A DNA stretch of 47,500 nucleotides from Neocallimastix lanati (nom. inval.). Lineage: Eukaryota > Neocallimastigomycota > Neocallimastigomycetes > Neocallimastigales > Neocallimastigaceae. The stretch spans positions 1,432,501-1,480,000 of the forward strand of contig JACVTC010000006.1 of assembly GCA_016946835.1 (NCBI GenBank), given 5' to 3'. The translations under genes were made by a program, and so were the position numbers. Position 1 is the first letter of the stretch; each line of letters opens with the position of its first letter. Below, one piece after another: positions 27,408 through 39,970 of the stretch. The notes under the pieces are model-generated. The model was not told where the DNA came from. It saw only the letters and a program-made list of their open reading frames with translations, and ran no database searches.

Positions 27408-29262
27408 TTATTCATTATAACAAAATATACTAGGTTAGTTTATTTTATTTAAATAATTATCATATAAGGCAAAAAAGAAAAGAAAAAACTTTATATCATT
27501 TTAATTTTTTTTTTTTTTTTTTAATTTTTTTATATTTATATTTTTTTATATTTTTTTTTTTTTTTTTAGTTTTTGTTTTTTTATATTTATATTTCTTAAT
27601 TTTAAGCATTTTAATTTATAATAGTTTCATTTTTATCAATTTGTAATTATAGTTCATTATGGAAAAGATATTTCACCGGAGGGAGTTCTCGCTGTTATGG
27701 AACATCTATTGACAACACCAGGTTGGTTTTTATTCATGGTATACATTCATGGATCAATGCTAAAATGAAGGAATTTATTCATTTTTGATGTAAAAAAAAA
27801 AAAAAAAAAATTCAAGGATAATATTTCGTCAGTGAAATGAATTACTAAATTCAATGATAGTTTCTTCAGGATTAAAGTATACACACTTTAAAATTTCAAC
27901 CATGCAAAATTTGTTAAAGTATTTGAAAAAGCAATATCAGGAGTAAAAAATTTCATAGTTTAGATATTCCAAATGAAATCATAAGGTTTCTTTTCAACAT
28001 TTAAAACAAAAATTTTATATCTAAATGGCACATCCATTGATACAAACTTCAACAAATCTCATTTCAATTAATTTAATAAGTATTATAAATAATAATCATG
28101 AACTCAATGTTCTCAATATCTCTAATCTTAATTCTCAAAAACCAATTTCACATTCTAGCACGGAAAAGTTTTCTTTTTATCTTAGTTGGGAATACCAATG
28201 GATGGAATTTTGTGAAAAGAGATAGTATTGAGTAACACTTCCCAACTATAAATATTTCCAGAAAAGAATGGATCCAACTACGCCAGGTTCCATGAAAGGT
28301 TTATATTTTGGGTATCATGTCTCCTGTCAAGCAGGACTTTGAAGATAATTTCTATATTCATCTTATTGCTTTAACAACATTAAGAGTCTATATGAAATTA
28401 CTCTAAGTGTTCTGTAAGGGTAATGACTATATTCCCACTAAGAAACACTCTTTTTCAAGACCGATATGCTTTTCTCTGATGTTTTCACATGGCCTCAGAA
28501 TCACACTAATCATTCATCTATTCTTCTTTTTTGAAAACTATAACATGAGTACCTCTGATTTACAAGACAAATTAACGGACCAGTAATCTTGGTATCTGGT
28601 TTATTCTTCTGATTAATGGTTCACCTATTTACATGGACTAGAGGTAGGTATTCATCAGATATTGATCATGCCTTAGTCAACTCAAATAATGCTGTATAAA
28701 ATATCAAATGCTTACTTTGTTGATTATCCTTCTATATCTAATCATAAACCGTTCAGTTTATTATAAGAAAATTATCACAGATGAATCATTTTTGTTACTA
28801 AAAAAAACAAAAAAAAAAAAAATTGTAAGGTGAGATAGATATAAATGTCTTGAACTTACGAAAGAAATTTGTGATCATAATAAATTTAGCATTCTTAGTG
28901 AATAATTTAGGAAATGGAGAAACTTTCAGCAGATAGTATAATTGAAAAGTTCATCATCACTACTAATTCCATCGCAAAGGGATTTATCAATTATATCGTC
29001 AACAGAAATCAGAAAAAAACGATGTTTAGAATGTTCCCGCAAAATTTATTGCCTTCAAAAGGTAAAACATATAAAATATAAACAAATTAAGAGTTTTAAT
29101 TCTGCAAGTGTTTCCATTGAATTTGCTAAAATTGTTGACTCGTATAATAGACTATGTAAATCAATTCATAAAAAATGTTATGAATTTAGTAAAAAAAAAA
29201 TAAAAATAAAAATAAAAATAAAAATAAAAAAGAGAATATTTATAATATTTATATTGGATTAA
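26719..29262 (+). pseudogene. Decayed multi-fragment gene, possibly 7TM receptor with RGS-like domain
   Basis: This stretch has clearly higher G+C than neighbouring intergenic DNA and many coding-like pieces, but they are interrupted by stops and frame changes. Fragment 26719-26805 reads ANDIMIWTVFPGPLRVEGKR and on to a stop. Fragment 26810-27022 has one internal stop, then EKREIFGIYDDNIDGEPDLF and a hydrophobic segment NIGVVSLIISVSFYIL. After a poly-T run of 40, fragment 27122-27240 reads LFKTHVALCKDGNCRRLIYY. Fragment 27653-27778 reads YGKDISPEGVLAVMEHLLTT, ending in a stop. Later pieces lie at 28025-28225, 28407-28586 and 28942-29262. A hydrophobic helix, then a Cys/Arg loop, then an EHLLTTPG-like segment resembles 7TM-RGS receptors, but weakly. 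I do not recognise it firmly. Alternatives are a functional gene whose splicing I failed to resolve, or a non-coding RNA. Orientation is inferred from the best fragments. Confidence 0.4.
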
Positions 29263-29269
29263 AATTGGA

Positions 29270-29576
29270 TGTTCGTTAGCTCTTAAAAAAAAAAAAAAGA
29301 TAGTAGAAAAGCATGGAAATGGGTAAAAAAAAAAAGAAGGTGAAATATTAATAATTATTTTTTATGATGTAGTATCAAATATACCAAATAATGTTTGATA
29401 CATTAAAAGAATTGTATTTAAATAATGTAAACCAATTTTTAATTTTTTGTATTTAAAAATTTTTCCCAGTTTTAAAAAAAAAAAAAAAAAAAAAAAATTA
29501 TTACAAAAACGTGATATCTAAAATACGATTGGTTAGAATTTAAAATTTTAAAATATAATAATAATAATAATAATTT

Positions 29577-29632
<56 letters not shown>

Positions 29633-30575
29633 TTTTTATAAAAAAACTATAATAAATAATAAAATTCATATTACAAATTTATAAATATAATTTATATTAA
29701 ATTTTTTAATAAAATTTATATATTTTGGTAAATATATAAAAATGAAACTATGGAATATCCATTAAAAAACAAAACTTTTTTTTTTTTTTTTTTTTTTTTG
29801 AAAACTCTTCTCCACCTCCACTTTTTTTTTTTTTTTTTTTTTATTTATTTATTTATTTATTCATTCTAAACTCTTTTAATTACACAAAAATTAAATTATA
29901 TAGCAAAAATTTTACCATATGATTTTTATTAATTTACCTAAAAAAAAAAAAAAAAAACTATATATTATACTATTCATTTAATTAATATATAAACTTTATA
30001 ATTATATTTATAATTTTACTTATATTTATATTTATATTTTTTTTGAAACTATATTTTATTGAATAAATAGAAATAAAAAAAAAAAAAAAAACAGAATATA
30101 TTTCAAAGCATTTATATATATTAATTTATAATAAAATACTTTGATGAAATTAATAAATAATTATCAATACTTATAAATCATAATCTAATTAGTTTTATAA
30201 AATCTTTTTATAATTATTTTATATATATATATATATTATAGCTTAAATAGTTATTCAGTTTTCTAAAAATTTTATTTTAATGATACGAAAAAAATAAATA
30301 TATATATATATATATTATTATTATTATTATTAACATGAATACTAATTATTAATAAATAAATAATAAAAATAAATATACTGATAAAAAATGATATGTCAAT
30401 AATTAATAGTGAAAATAAAAATAATTAAATAACTGGTTTGGTTTTGGTTTTGGTTTTGGTTTTGTTTTTGGTTTTGTTTTCAATAGTTTAATTTATACTA
30501 TATATATATATATATCATTAATTATATATAATAAGTATTTTTAATAAAGTTGATATTTTAAAGATATATGTAAAA
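29270..30575. other. A/T-rich intergenic region downstream of SLX9
   Basis: No gene seen. Contains (TA)n at 29593-29627, two poly-T tracts flanking a short pyrimidine-rich CTCTTCTCCACCTCCACTT segment near 29804-29823, and a GGTTTT repeat (listed separately). Confidence 0.55.
30435..30480. repeat. G-rich hexamer repeat (GGTTTT)n
   Basis: On the plus strand, GGTTT is followed by four GGTTTT units in succession, then GTTTTT, GGTTTT and GTTTT. It is the only G-run repeat in an otherwise A/T-only landscape. It lies about 95 bp beyond the stop codon of the minus-strand SLX9 gene, so any transcript of that gene would carry it as AAAACC. Confidence 0.9.
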
Positions 30576-31178
30576 TTATTTTCCTTCATCCATTTTTTCC
30601 GTTGTATCCTTTTGAGGTAACGTATTTTTTAAATGTTCTTGAATTGCTGCCATAGGGTTACTTTTAAACTCGTTTAATTTTAAAATATTTTGAAAACGAA
30701 CCATTTCCTGTATGCTATATTAATTTTGTTTCAATTAAGATCATTATAAAAATAATATATATATATATATTATAATCACATTAATGAATTTTTATTTTTT
30801 ATTTTTTATTTTTTTTTTTTTGTTTTTTTACATATATATATATATATATATAAAAATAGAAATATATTTTATATAATAATATCTCCTATTTTATTAATAT
30901 TTACGCTAAATTTTTTCTAGAATTTTTTGATAACTTTGGAGCCACACCACTATTATCAGCATTAACAATATCTTCATGAACGATATCAATGGCATCTTTA
31001 ATTTGATTTAATGAAATTTGAGTCTTTGTCTTCTTCTTTTTTGAGTATGCTTGATTTAACTCTTTTTTTAATGATATAATGATAATTATTGATATTATTC
31101 ATGATTAATAATTAATTTAAAAAAATAAAAAATAAAAATATATAATAAAAAATATTAATTCAAAATAAATTAATAAAT

Positions 31179-31220
<42 letters not shown>

Positions 31221-32159
31221 AAATAGCTAAATAGCTTTTAAAAATAAAATAGAATAATAGCTTGATATTTTACTATTTAACCAGTTTTCGTGTCTTTGTC
31301 TTCTTCTATCTTTTTTTATTTCAGCCAACTTTTATTTATTAAATATTATAATATTATTATTAATAATTATATATATATATATTATAAAAAAAAAAATTAG
31401 TACATATATATATTCAAATATTCTTTACTTATTTTTTTTTAAAAAAAAAATATATATATAAAAATAATAATAATAAATAAATAATAGTTATAATAATTTT
31501 AATAATTCTTAATATTAATGAAATATATTATATTCAAAATAATAAATATTTAAATATTATACATATTTAATTCCCATTCATATTAATATATGAATACGTA
31601 TATATGTATATTTATATTGAAATTAGTTTTAAATAACTTTTATTATGTTAAATTATTCATTATTTTTATTTATATTTTAATTTATTTAATTGGATTGATG
31701 TTTATTATTTGAAATTTTAAAAATTCTAACATTCAAACATAAAGGTACATTTATTAATACAATATTGGCTTAATAATTAGATTTTGAAATTGCCTTCACA
31801 TATTATTATAATTATTAAATAGAAACAGTTTGATGTTGTCATAATTAAGGATAGATAAATGTGATTTTATTTTATAATATATTAAAATGAATGAATGAAA
31901 TCTGTTATAAATTTTTTTTTTAAAAAAAAAATTTAAAAATGAATTTTCACTTTGTCGTATTAATTTGAATCATTTTACAATACTTTATCTCTCTAAAAGA
32001 ATATATAAATAAATTATTTACATTTTCTGGTTTAGTATATTCCGAAGTGGAAAATTTTTTTACAGCATTGTCTTGAACTGAAAAAGGACGATTAGAAATA
32101 TGTGATGAATCAATTGGTCTAGCATGATATCTAGTTCTCTCTCTTTTTATTTTTGGCAT
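30576..32159 (-). CDS. SLX9: SLX9/FAM207A-like ribosome biogenesis factor
   Basis: Four exons read on the minus strand: 32159-32022, 31328-31274, 31061-30905 and 30714-30576, all GT-AG and in phase, giving 162 residues. The N-terminus MPKIKRERTRYHARP matches the basic opening of SLX9/FAM207A. Exon 2 encodes KKDRRRQRHENWL, continuing as NKL in exon 3, which matches the conserved Lys/Arg block ending in a Trp-Leu motif. The C-terminus RFQNILKLNEFKSNPMAAIQ matches the family's RFQ-x-L-x(4)-F/Y-x-x-x-P-x-x-A-I signature. In yeast and animals the protein acts in the nucleolus in 18S rRNA processing and 40S subunit maturation. An upstream in-frame ATG at 32183 would add MCIYIFIK; I prefer 32159 because the homologous N-terminus starts there. 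It is the only minus-strand gene in the window and shares a ~6.5 kb repeat-filled divergent interval with the next gene. Confidence 0.85.
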
Positions 32160-32549
32160 CTTTATGAATATATATATACACATTAATATTTATATAAATT
32201 TCATATTGGATTTTTAAAATAAATATATATAATAGTTGGAAATTAATTGGATTATTTGTGTATATAAATAAAATAAAAATAAATTCGTAAAAATTAGTAA
32301 TTTATAATAATTTTTATAACACTAATACAAATAAAATTCCGAAATTTTATATATATATATATATATATTTAAAATCTTTTTAATTTTTTTTTTTTTTTTT
32401 AGTAGAAATGATGAAAAATTAAATAATAAAAAAAAAAAAAAAAAAAAAAATAGTAAACGCATACATTTAATTGAAACTAACGTTAAAATCTATTTATATT
32501 GATTATCGTTTCAAGTAATGAAAATTATAAAAAAGTTAGCAATAACCTA

Positions 32550-32585
<36 letters not shown>

Positions 32586-34295
32586 GTTGTAATAATAATA
32601 ATAAAAAAAAAAATAAAAAAAAAAAAAAATTTAAAATCTATATATATATATCTTAATATAATAGTATATAGGTTAGATTTATTTAGTTTTTTGGAGATTT
32701 AAATTTATTAAACAATAAAAAAAAATTTATATGGAAAACCAAAAATTAAATATACTATAAATTGTTTTAATTTTAAACTTTGAATTTATGAATATTTAAA
32801 ATAAAAAATAAATAATAATTATAATAATAATTATAAATACAAATAAGAAAAAACAGAAGAAAAAAGAATTTAAACAATTATAGATTAAATATATCAAACA
32901 TTTAAAGTATTTTTAAATCAATCATTGGTATTTGAAAATTGTTAGAAAATTAATATTTTAGTTTACAATTTAATTAACATTTTAATTAATACTTTTACTT
33001 TATTACAACTTTTATTATTATTTTAAATATCAAATAGGATATTACAAATAAATAAATACATATAATTTAGTTTTAAAAAATATTTGATTTTCAATAAAAT
33101 TCTTTTATATTATTAATATGAAAACATGTATTTAATGTATTGAATTATGTATGATCCATTGAAATGTAATTTATATGTATAAATACCTTCATAAAAGTAT
33201 ATATTATTTAAAAAACAAATCTTTTACTTTAAATATAGTAAATAAACAAAATATTGAGATTTTTAAAAAAAGTATAATAAGAGTAAAAAATAAAATAAAA
33301 AAAAATAAAAAGTAAACTTTTAATTACTTTTTTTTTTTTTTTGTTTAAAAAGTGGTTTAATATATAATAATATATTTTTAAATAACAGTAAATATAATTT
33401 TATATTATGTATAAAATAAAATGATATAGTTAAAACCTTTTTTTTTTTTTATAGTGAAATTATTATTAAAAATATATATATAAATTAACATGAAATATAA
33501 AAAGTCATAAATTTCTCATTTAAAAAATAAAAGCTATACAAACTAAAAATTAATAATACCATTAAAAAGATATTTTTATTACAAAAAAAAAAAAAAAAAA
33601 AAGTTTATATTATAACAGATACTGTTTAAAAGTTCAATAAAATTGCATTTTTATAGTATTAACTCAATCAAATATATATATTAATAGAAAGTAAGGACAA
33701 AAATTAAAATTCTTCATTTTTTCTAATTGATATAGTATAAATTTTATTTAGTAATAGAAATTAATATAGTACTTTGAAATTTATATTATTAATAAATATT
33801 TTTCTGTTATAAACTTGTCATCTTCTCTAGTCAGTTAGGAAAATGAGATAATGTAAAAACCAGAATTCATCTCCCTAATATGTCAAATATTCAATTATCT
33901 AATTATTATAATAAGAGATATACTCTAGAGGATTTTTATTATTACAAGTCATTATGAGAAGAGTTTTTTTATTTAGTAGTTGTCTGTTGAAACACATTAC
34001 ACTTTTTTGAATATATATATGTATTTAGAATATTTATAATATTAAAATATATGATATTAAAAGCTTGAAATATATTAATAATGTTAATAATGGAGTGATT
34101 AGTAAAAAGTAGAAACATTAGTAATAACAATACAAATATAAAAATATGATACAAATAAAAATTAACATCATAATTATAATTAAAATTGTAAAAGAAATAT
34201 AAATATTGGTATAATTTAATGAAATATGAAATAATAAATTAATTTAGCAATATTAATATATTATTTATTATATTTATAATGTATTATATATTTAT

Positions 34296-34850
34296 AAATT
34301 ATTTATTATTTATTATATTTATTATTTATTATTTATTATTATTATTTATTATTTATTATTTATTATTTATTATTTATTATTTATTATTTATTATTTATTA
34401 TTTATTATTTATTATTTATTATTTATTATTTATTATTTATTATTTATTATTTATTATTTATTATTTATTATTTATTATTTATTATTTATTATTTATTATT
34501 TATTATTTATTATTTATTATTTATTATTTATTAATTATTAATTATTATTTATTATTTATTATTTATTATTTATTATTTATTAATTATTATTACCTATTAC
34601 TTATTTATTATTTATTATTTATTATTTATTATTTATTATTTATTATTTATTATTTATTATTTATTATTTAATTATTTAATTAATTATTATTTAATTATTC
34701 ATCAATTATTTATTATTTATTATTTAATTATTTACTATTTACTATTTACTATTTACTATTTACTATTTACTATTTACTATTTAATATTTACTATTTAATA
34801 TTTACTATTTATTATTTGCAATTTATTATTTATTATTTATTATTCATTTT
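34296..34850. repeat. Heptamer satellite (TTATTTA)n, block C, with TTTACTA variant tail
   Basis: Heptamer array to about 34676, including TTAATTA interruptions. A sub-array then follows in which the unit is changed to TTTACTA (about eight copies, 34729-34800), before it returns to TTATTTA. The shift to one homogeneous variant indicates local expansion. Confidence 0.9.
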
Positions 34851-36097
34851 ATTAATAATATATAATAAAAACTATTTTTAATATAAAAAATTTTTATGAA
34901 ATATTATTATTTTTTTCTTTAGATATAAAATAACAATTATTAATTAGTTGTTTTAAACAATATTTTGATAAACTTCATCTTAATAGGATAAAGATTTGTT
35001 TTAAATTTTTCATGTATAATTAAAATTAGTTACAATTCTTATTCAATAAAATTAATTATAAAATAGAAATACAGTTTTCTATTGATAATAGTAAAATAAA
35101 AATAATACTATTTTTAATATTATTAATACTTTTTTTTTCTATTTTAGAATCTATTATGAATATATTTTGATTATTTATTTATTTTCAATATTTTTCATTT
35201 TTCATTAATTATGTTTCCCTAAAACTTTTATATATTTAAAAAATACGCTTATAAGGTTTGATGAAATGTTCTTTTTTCATTAAAAATCAGAAAAAAAAAT
35301 TAAAATAATATTTTTATATTATTAATAATTAATTATAATAATAATTTCATATTATATGTTCTAAAAAAAAAAAAAAAAAAAATTAATTTTATTTCTAATT
35401 AATTATCTCCAGAAGATTATTGATATATTGGCTATTAATTTTTTTCAATGAAGAAAATACTGACATATTAAGATATAGAGTTTAGTATTTATTAATATGA
35501 TAGAAAAATGTATTATAGATTAACAAATATTATTTATTTATTTTATTAATTTATTTATTTATTTTATTCAATATGTACTTTATATTCATTCTACTATTTA
35601 TTTTATTTTATTTTTTTTTTATTTTAAATCTAAGCATAAAATAATAAAAAATATTAGAAAAAATAAAATAAAATATTATGAATAAAAAAAAAAAAAAAAA
35701 GATTACTTTTATAATTATAATTATTTATTAATTATAATTAGTTTTTATAAATGAATGGATGAATGTATAAATATAATTATTTATCTATACATTCTTTTCA
35801 TTATATTTAAAAAAATTATTTAATCCTTCTTTAACCATTATTTATTTCATTTTATGATATTTCATTTATTTATTATATATCATATTTATTCATTTATTTT
35901 ATATATTATTTATTTACATATTTATTTATTTATATTGTACTGTATTGAATATTTTTAATATATAATAGAGTTTATCATGAATAAGGTTGATTCATATAAC
36001 ATACTTTTAAATAATTTAGTTCTAATTTGTTAAAAAATTGATCATTACTTTATTATAATTATTATTCATGTATAAAAAAACAGAGAACATTTTTATT

Positions 36098-36290
36098 ATT
36101 TAATTATTTAATTATGTAATTGTTTAATTATTTAATTATTTAATTATGTAATTGTTTAATTATTTAATTATTTAATACTTATTAATTATTATTACCTATT
36201 ACTTATTACTTATTTATTATTTAAAGTGTTATTATTTATTATTTAAAGTGTTATTATTTATTATTTATTATTTATTATTCAAGTATTTTT
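36098..36290. repeat. (TTTAATTA)n octamer repeat with duplicated TTTAATTATGTAATTG unit
   Basis: TTTAATTA octamers with the variant TTTAATTATGTAATTG occurring twice. The array runs into short heptamer TTATTTA stretches interrupted by TTAAAGTGTTA (twice). Confidence 0.8.
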
Positions 36291-36775
36291 TATTCAATTA
36301 TTATTTATTATTATTTAAAATATTCTATTCGAATAAGTTATATTCATTCATATATTCAAATATTAAAATTATCACTTTTAGAATTTTTTTTTTTCATTCT
36401 TTTCCTTTTTGTCAATAGTATTATAATTATTTATAGTAACTGTAATATTTTTAATTATTAATTTTTTTAATATATAAATTAGAATAATTCTTATTTTTTC
36501 AGAGTTATCTATAATATTTTTAATTACTGTATTTTTTAAAAATTAATTACCTTTTAAAAATAAAGTGAAACTTTATTGCGTATTTTTTTAAATCTTTTTA
36601 CACTTTTTATTTTTCTTTTGTTACAGTTTTTCTTCTTATTTTTTATATTCCTTCCATTTATAATTTTATTTTTCATTTATCTTATTTTATTTTGTTTTAT
36701 TATCTTTTCTTTTCCTTTTATTTCCTCTTTTTTTTTTCATTTTCTTCTTTACTTTTCTTTCAATTTTAAAATGGT

Positions 36776-36812
36776 CAAAGGCATTAATATTATTAATTTA
36801 TTAATGCCTTTC
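36776..36812. repeat. Perfect inverted repeat (hairpin)
   Basis: AAAGGCATTAAT pairs with ATTAATGCCTTT across a short A/T loop, giving a 12-bp perfect stem that contains GGC/GCC, unusual for this region. A second, shorter palindrome (ATGGAG...CTCCAT) lies at about 36948-36965. No transcript role can be shown from sequence alone. Confidence 0.75.
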
Positions 36813-37369
36813 TTGTTACAGAAAAGTAAAAAATTAAAAATAAAATAAAAAATTATAAAATTATAAAAAAGTAAAAAATTAAAAAATTAAAAAATTAAAA
36901 AAAAATTAATTAAAGTCAAAGTAATATATTTGATTATAATGTAATATATGGAGTTATATACTCCATTAATATATAATTAGGGTGTATTTTAATAACTGTG
37001 TAACCCATTTTATCTTTTATATGAAAAGCTTATAATATATAATAATTTAATAAACTATTAATATATAAATGATTGATATGAACGGTAAATATAATAAATA
37101 ATTAATAATTATTAATTTAAATGAAATTTAATATAGAGTTTTTTATAGTATTAAATAAAATAAGATTTAATATAAATAATATATTGTTATTTAATAATAA
37201 CATATTAGAGTTAATTACTTTTATATTAAAAAAGTAATAAAAAAAAAGATGAAACTAAAAAAGTATTAATTTATTCGAACTAAAAAAAAAAAATTTAATA
37301 TTAATATTTTGTATATAAAAAAAAAATTTAAAACAAAAATTTAAAAATGTAACTATTATTTACCTTTTT

Positions 37370-37835
37370 ATTATTTATTATTCAATTAATTATTATTTAT
37401 TATTCAATTATTTATTATTTATTATTCAATTATTTATTATTTATTATTCAATTATTTATTATTTATTATTCAATTATTTATTATTTATTATTCAATTATT
37501 TATTATTTATTATTCAATTATTTATTATTTATTATTTATTATTTATTATTTATTATTTATTATTTATTATTTATTATTTATTATTTATTATTTATTATTT
37601 ATTATTTATTATTTATTATTTATTATTTATTATTTATTATTTATTATTTATTATTTATTATTTATTATTTATTATTTATTATTTATTATTTATTATTTAT
37701 TATTTATTATTTATTATTTATTATTTATTATTTATTATTTATTATTTATTATTTATTATTTATTATTTATTATTTATTATTTATTATTTATTATTTATTA
37801 TTTATTATTTATTATTTATTAATAAATACTCTTAT
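37370..37835. repeat. Heptamer satellite (TTATTTA)n, block D, with 22-bp higher-order units
   Basis: Begins with seven 22-bp units starting TTCAATTATTTATTATTTAT (starts at 37381, 37403, 37425, 37447, 37469, 37491 and 37513). It continues as a pure 7-bp array to about 37818. It ends with AATAAATACTCTTA, the same spacer seen inside block B 18 kb away. Confidence 0.92.
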
Positions 37836-38718
37836 TTATTATTATTTATTATTTATGATTCAGTATATAATAATTTATTATTTAATCATTCATAATAATT
37901 CGTTAAATGTAAAAATGAGTAATAATAAATATTATATTATTTAAAGTTTTCTATATTTAATTATGAATTTTTCTATTTTAATATAATTTTAATATTTAAA
38001 AGTGTATATTAAAAAAAATAATAATAATTTGTATATATATATTTATATATACATTTAGAAAAAAAAAAAAAAAAAAAAAAGGCAAATCTTTAAAGATAAA
38101 AAATATATATATTTCCCTTTTTCTGTTATTGTTTAAGATGTAATCTTTTTTTTTTTTTTTTTTATCATTTATAAAGATTAATAATATAATACTTAATCTT
38201 ATAAATGAGAAAATGAGAAAAAAAAAAAAAAAAAAAGGTAAAAGTAAATAAAGTAAATCGAAATTTCAAATAATAATGTTTTGTATGTTTTGTTACTTTT
38301 AAAACATATTAAGAATAAATATGAATGTTTTATATTTTAAAAATCAAGTTTAATTTTAATAAAAAAATAATATATATATGTAAAAGGTTCAAATATATTA
38401 AAATAAAAAAAAAAAAAAAAAAAAAAACCCTATATATATTTAAAAACAAGAATAAAATAAAAATACTAAAAATAACAAATTTTATTACTTTATTGAATAT
38501 TAAATGAAAGAAGATTAAAATAAAATAAAATAAAATAATAATAAATAATTATTTTGTAGTTTCATAATAAATAAACGTTTTCACATTAAATTAGAATTTT
38601 ATAATACAGAACTTTTATTTGTATTTGTAACAATAAAACAGAATCAAAATTGTTTTTTGACAAAATATATAAAAGTCATTTTATTGTTTTTATTGTCTGG
38701 ACACAATATTCAATAAAT

Positions 38719-39922
38719 ATGTCTATCATTAAATGCATATTCTTATGTCTTTTATATTTAACATATATAAAAGTTTCAACTGAAATAATTATAGGAGGAG
38801 ATAGTAAACTGTATGATAATTTGACTAAATCTCAATATAAAGTTGGTGAAGAAGTAGTATTTTTTAAATATACAAATATAAAAGGTGTTATAAGTAATGA
38901 ATGTATTACTGTGTATGATCATACTCTTTATTTTTCAGATAATAGTCCTGTTTCTGATGTAGACTTTTATTTTAAAACAAAGGATACTATTGTTGCTATT
39001 ATTCCTGATGTTCCACCTGGTGAAGATTATTCAATAGCTTTTAAAATTTCACCAAATTCTGATAGCTATTTATATTCAAAACGTTTTAATATTATTCCTG
39101 GTGGTAAGGTTAAAAAGTTACCAACAATGAAGGATGCATGTGGCATTAAAAGAGTTTCAATTTTTGGTGAAGTTGTTGTTCCAAGTTCCAAAACAGTTAA
39201 AGGTAAATATAGTTTTATTATTTTTATTTTAATTATTTTTACTTTTTTTAATATTTTTTATTTTTTATTTTATTTTATATTATTACTATTTTAATTTTTT
39301 ATTTCATTTTATTATGGATTGGTTTATTATTATTATTTTATTATTATTATTATTTTTAATTTAAAAAAAAAAATAAAAAAAAAATAAAATAAAATAAAAT
39401 AAAATAAAATAAAATAAAAAAACTAAAAATAAATAAATAAATAATAATGATATTAATATAATAAAAATAAAATAATAAACTAAAATAAAATTTTAAAATA
39501 AAATAAAATAAAATAAAAAATGAGAAATTTAAATCAATCTATAAAAACAAAAAATCAATATTGTTGTATTCCTTGATATTAATAATACTTATATAATTAT
39601 TAAACATATACATTTAAAACAAAGTAAATAAACAAACTTCAAAAGCAAGTAAAGCAAGTAAATATATACTTTATTATTAAAAGAAATTATTTATTACATA
39701 TTATAAATAAAATATAATTATTAATCATATATATTATATATTTAAAACAAAGCAAATAAACAAACTTCAAAAACAATTATAGCAAGTAAATATATATATT
39801 ATTATTAATTAGATATTATAAATAAAATTAAAAATTATTATACTTTAATTTTTATAAAATTTGATTTTATAAAAAAAAAATATTATTATTAAACAATTAC
39901 AAATAAAATATTTAAAATTAAG

Positions 39923-39970
<48 letters not shown>

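Larger units (their letters stand above)
32160..38718. other. 6.5-kb gene desert with satellites
   Basis: Divergent interval between SLX9 and the Kre9-like gene. Apart from the satellite blocks and the hairpin listed separately, it holds (TAA)n at 32551-32584, poly-A and poly-T tracts and ordinary A/T DNA. Open frames here (e.g. 33969-34154 minus, 36576-36848 plus) translate into Phe/Leu/Ile/Tyr-rich low-complexity sequence and lack coding-like composition, so I call none of them genes. Confidence 0.6.

Noticed and set aside
34279-34671. 130-residue repetitive frame
   Set aside because: Pure translation of the TTATTTA satellite; three reading frames give similar products, as expected of a 7-bp repeat.
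36576-36848. 90-residue hydrophobic frame on the plus strand
   Set aside because: Phe/Leu/Ile only, from T-rich DNA, with no upstream or downstream exon partner and a hairpin inside; no evidence of coding.
38650-38718. Upstream extension of the Kre9-like protein
   Set aside because: The frame begins with TTG and has no ATG; the ATG at 38719 gives a proper signal peptide.
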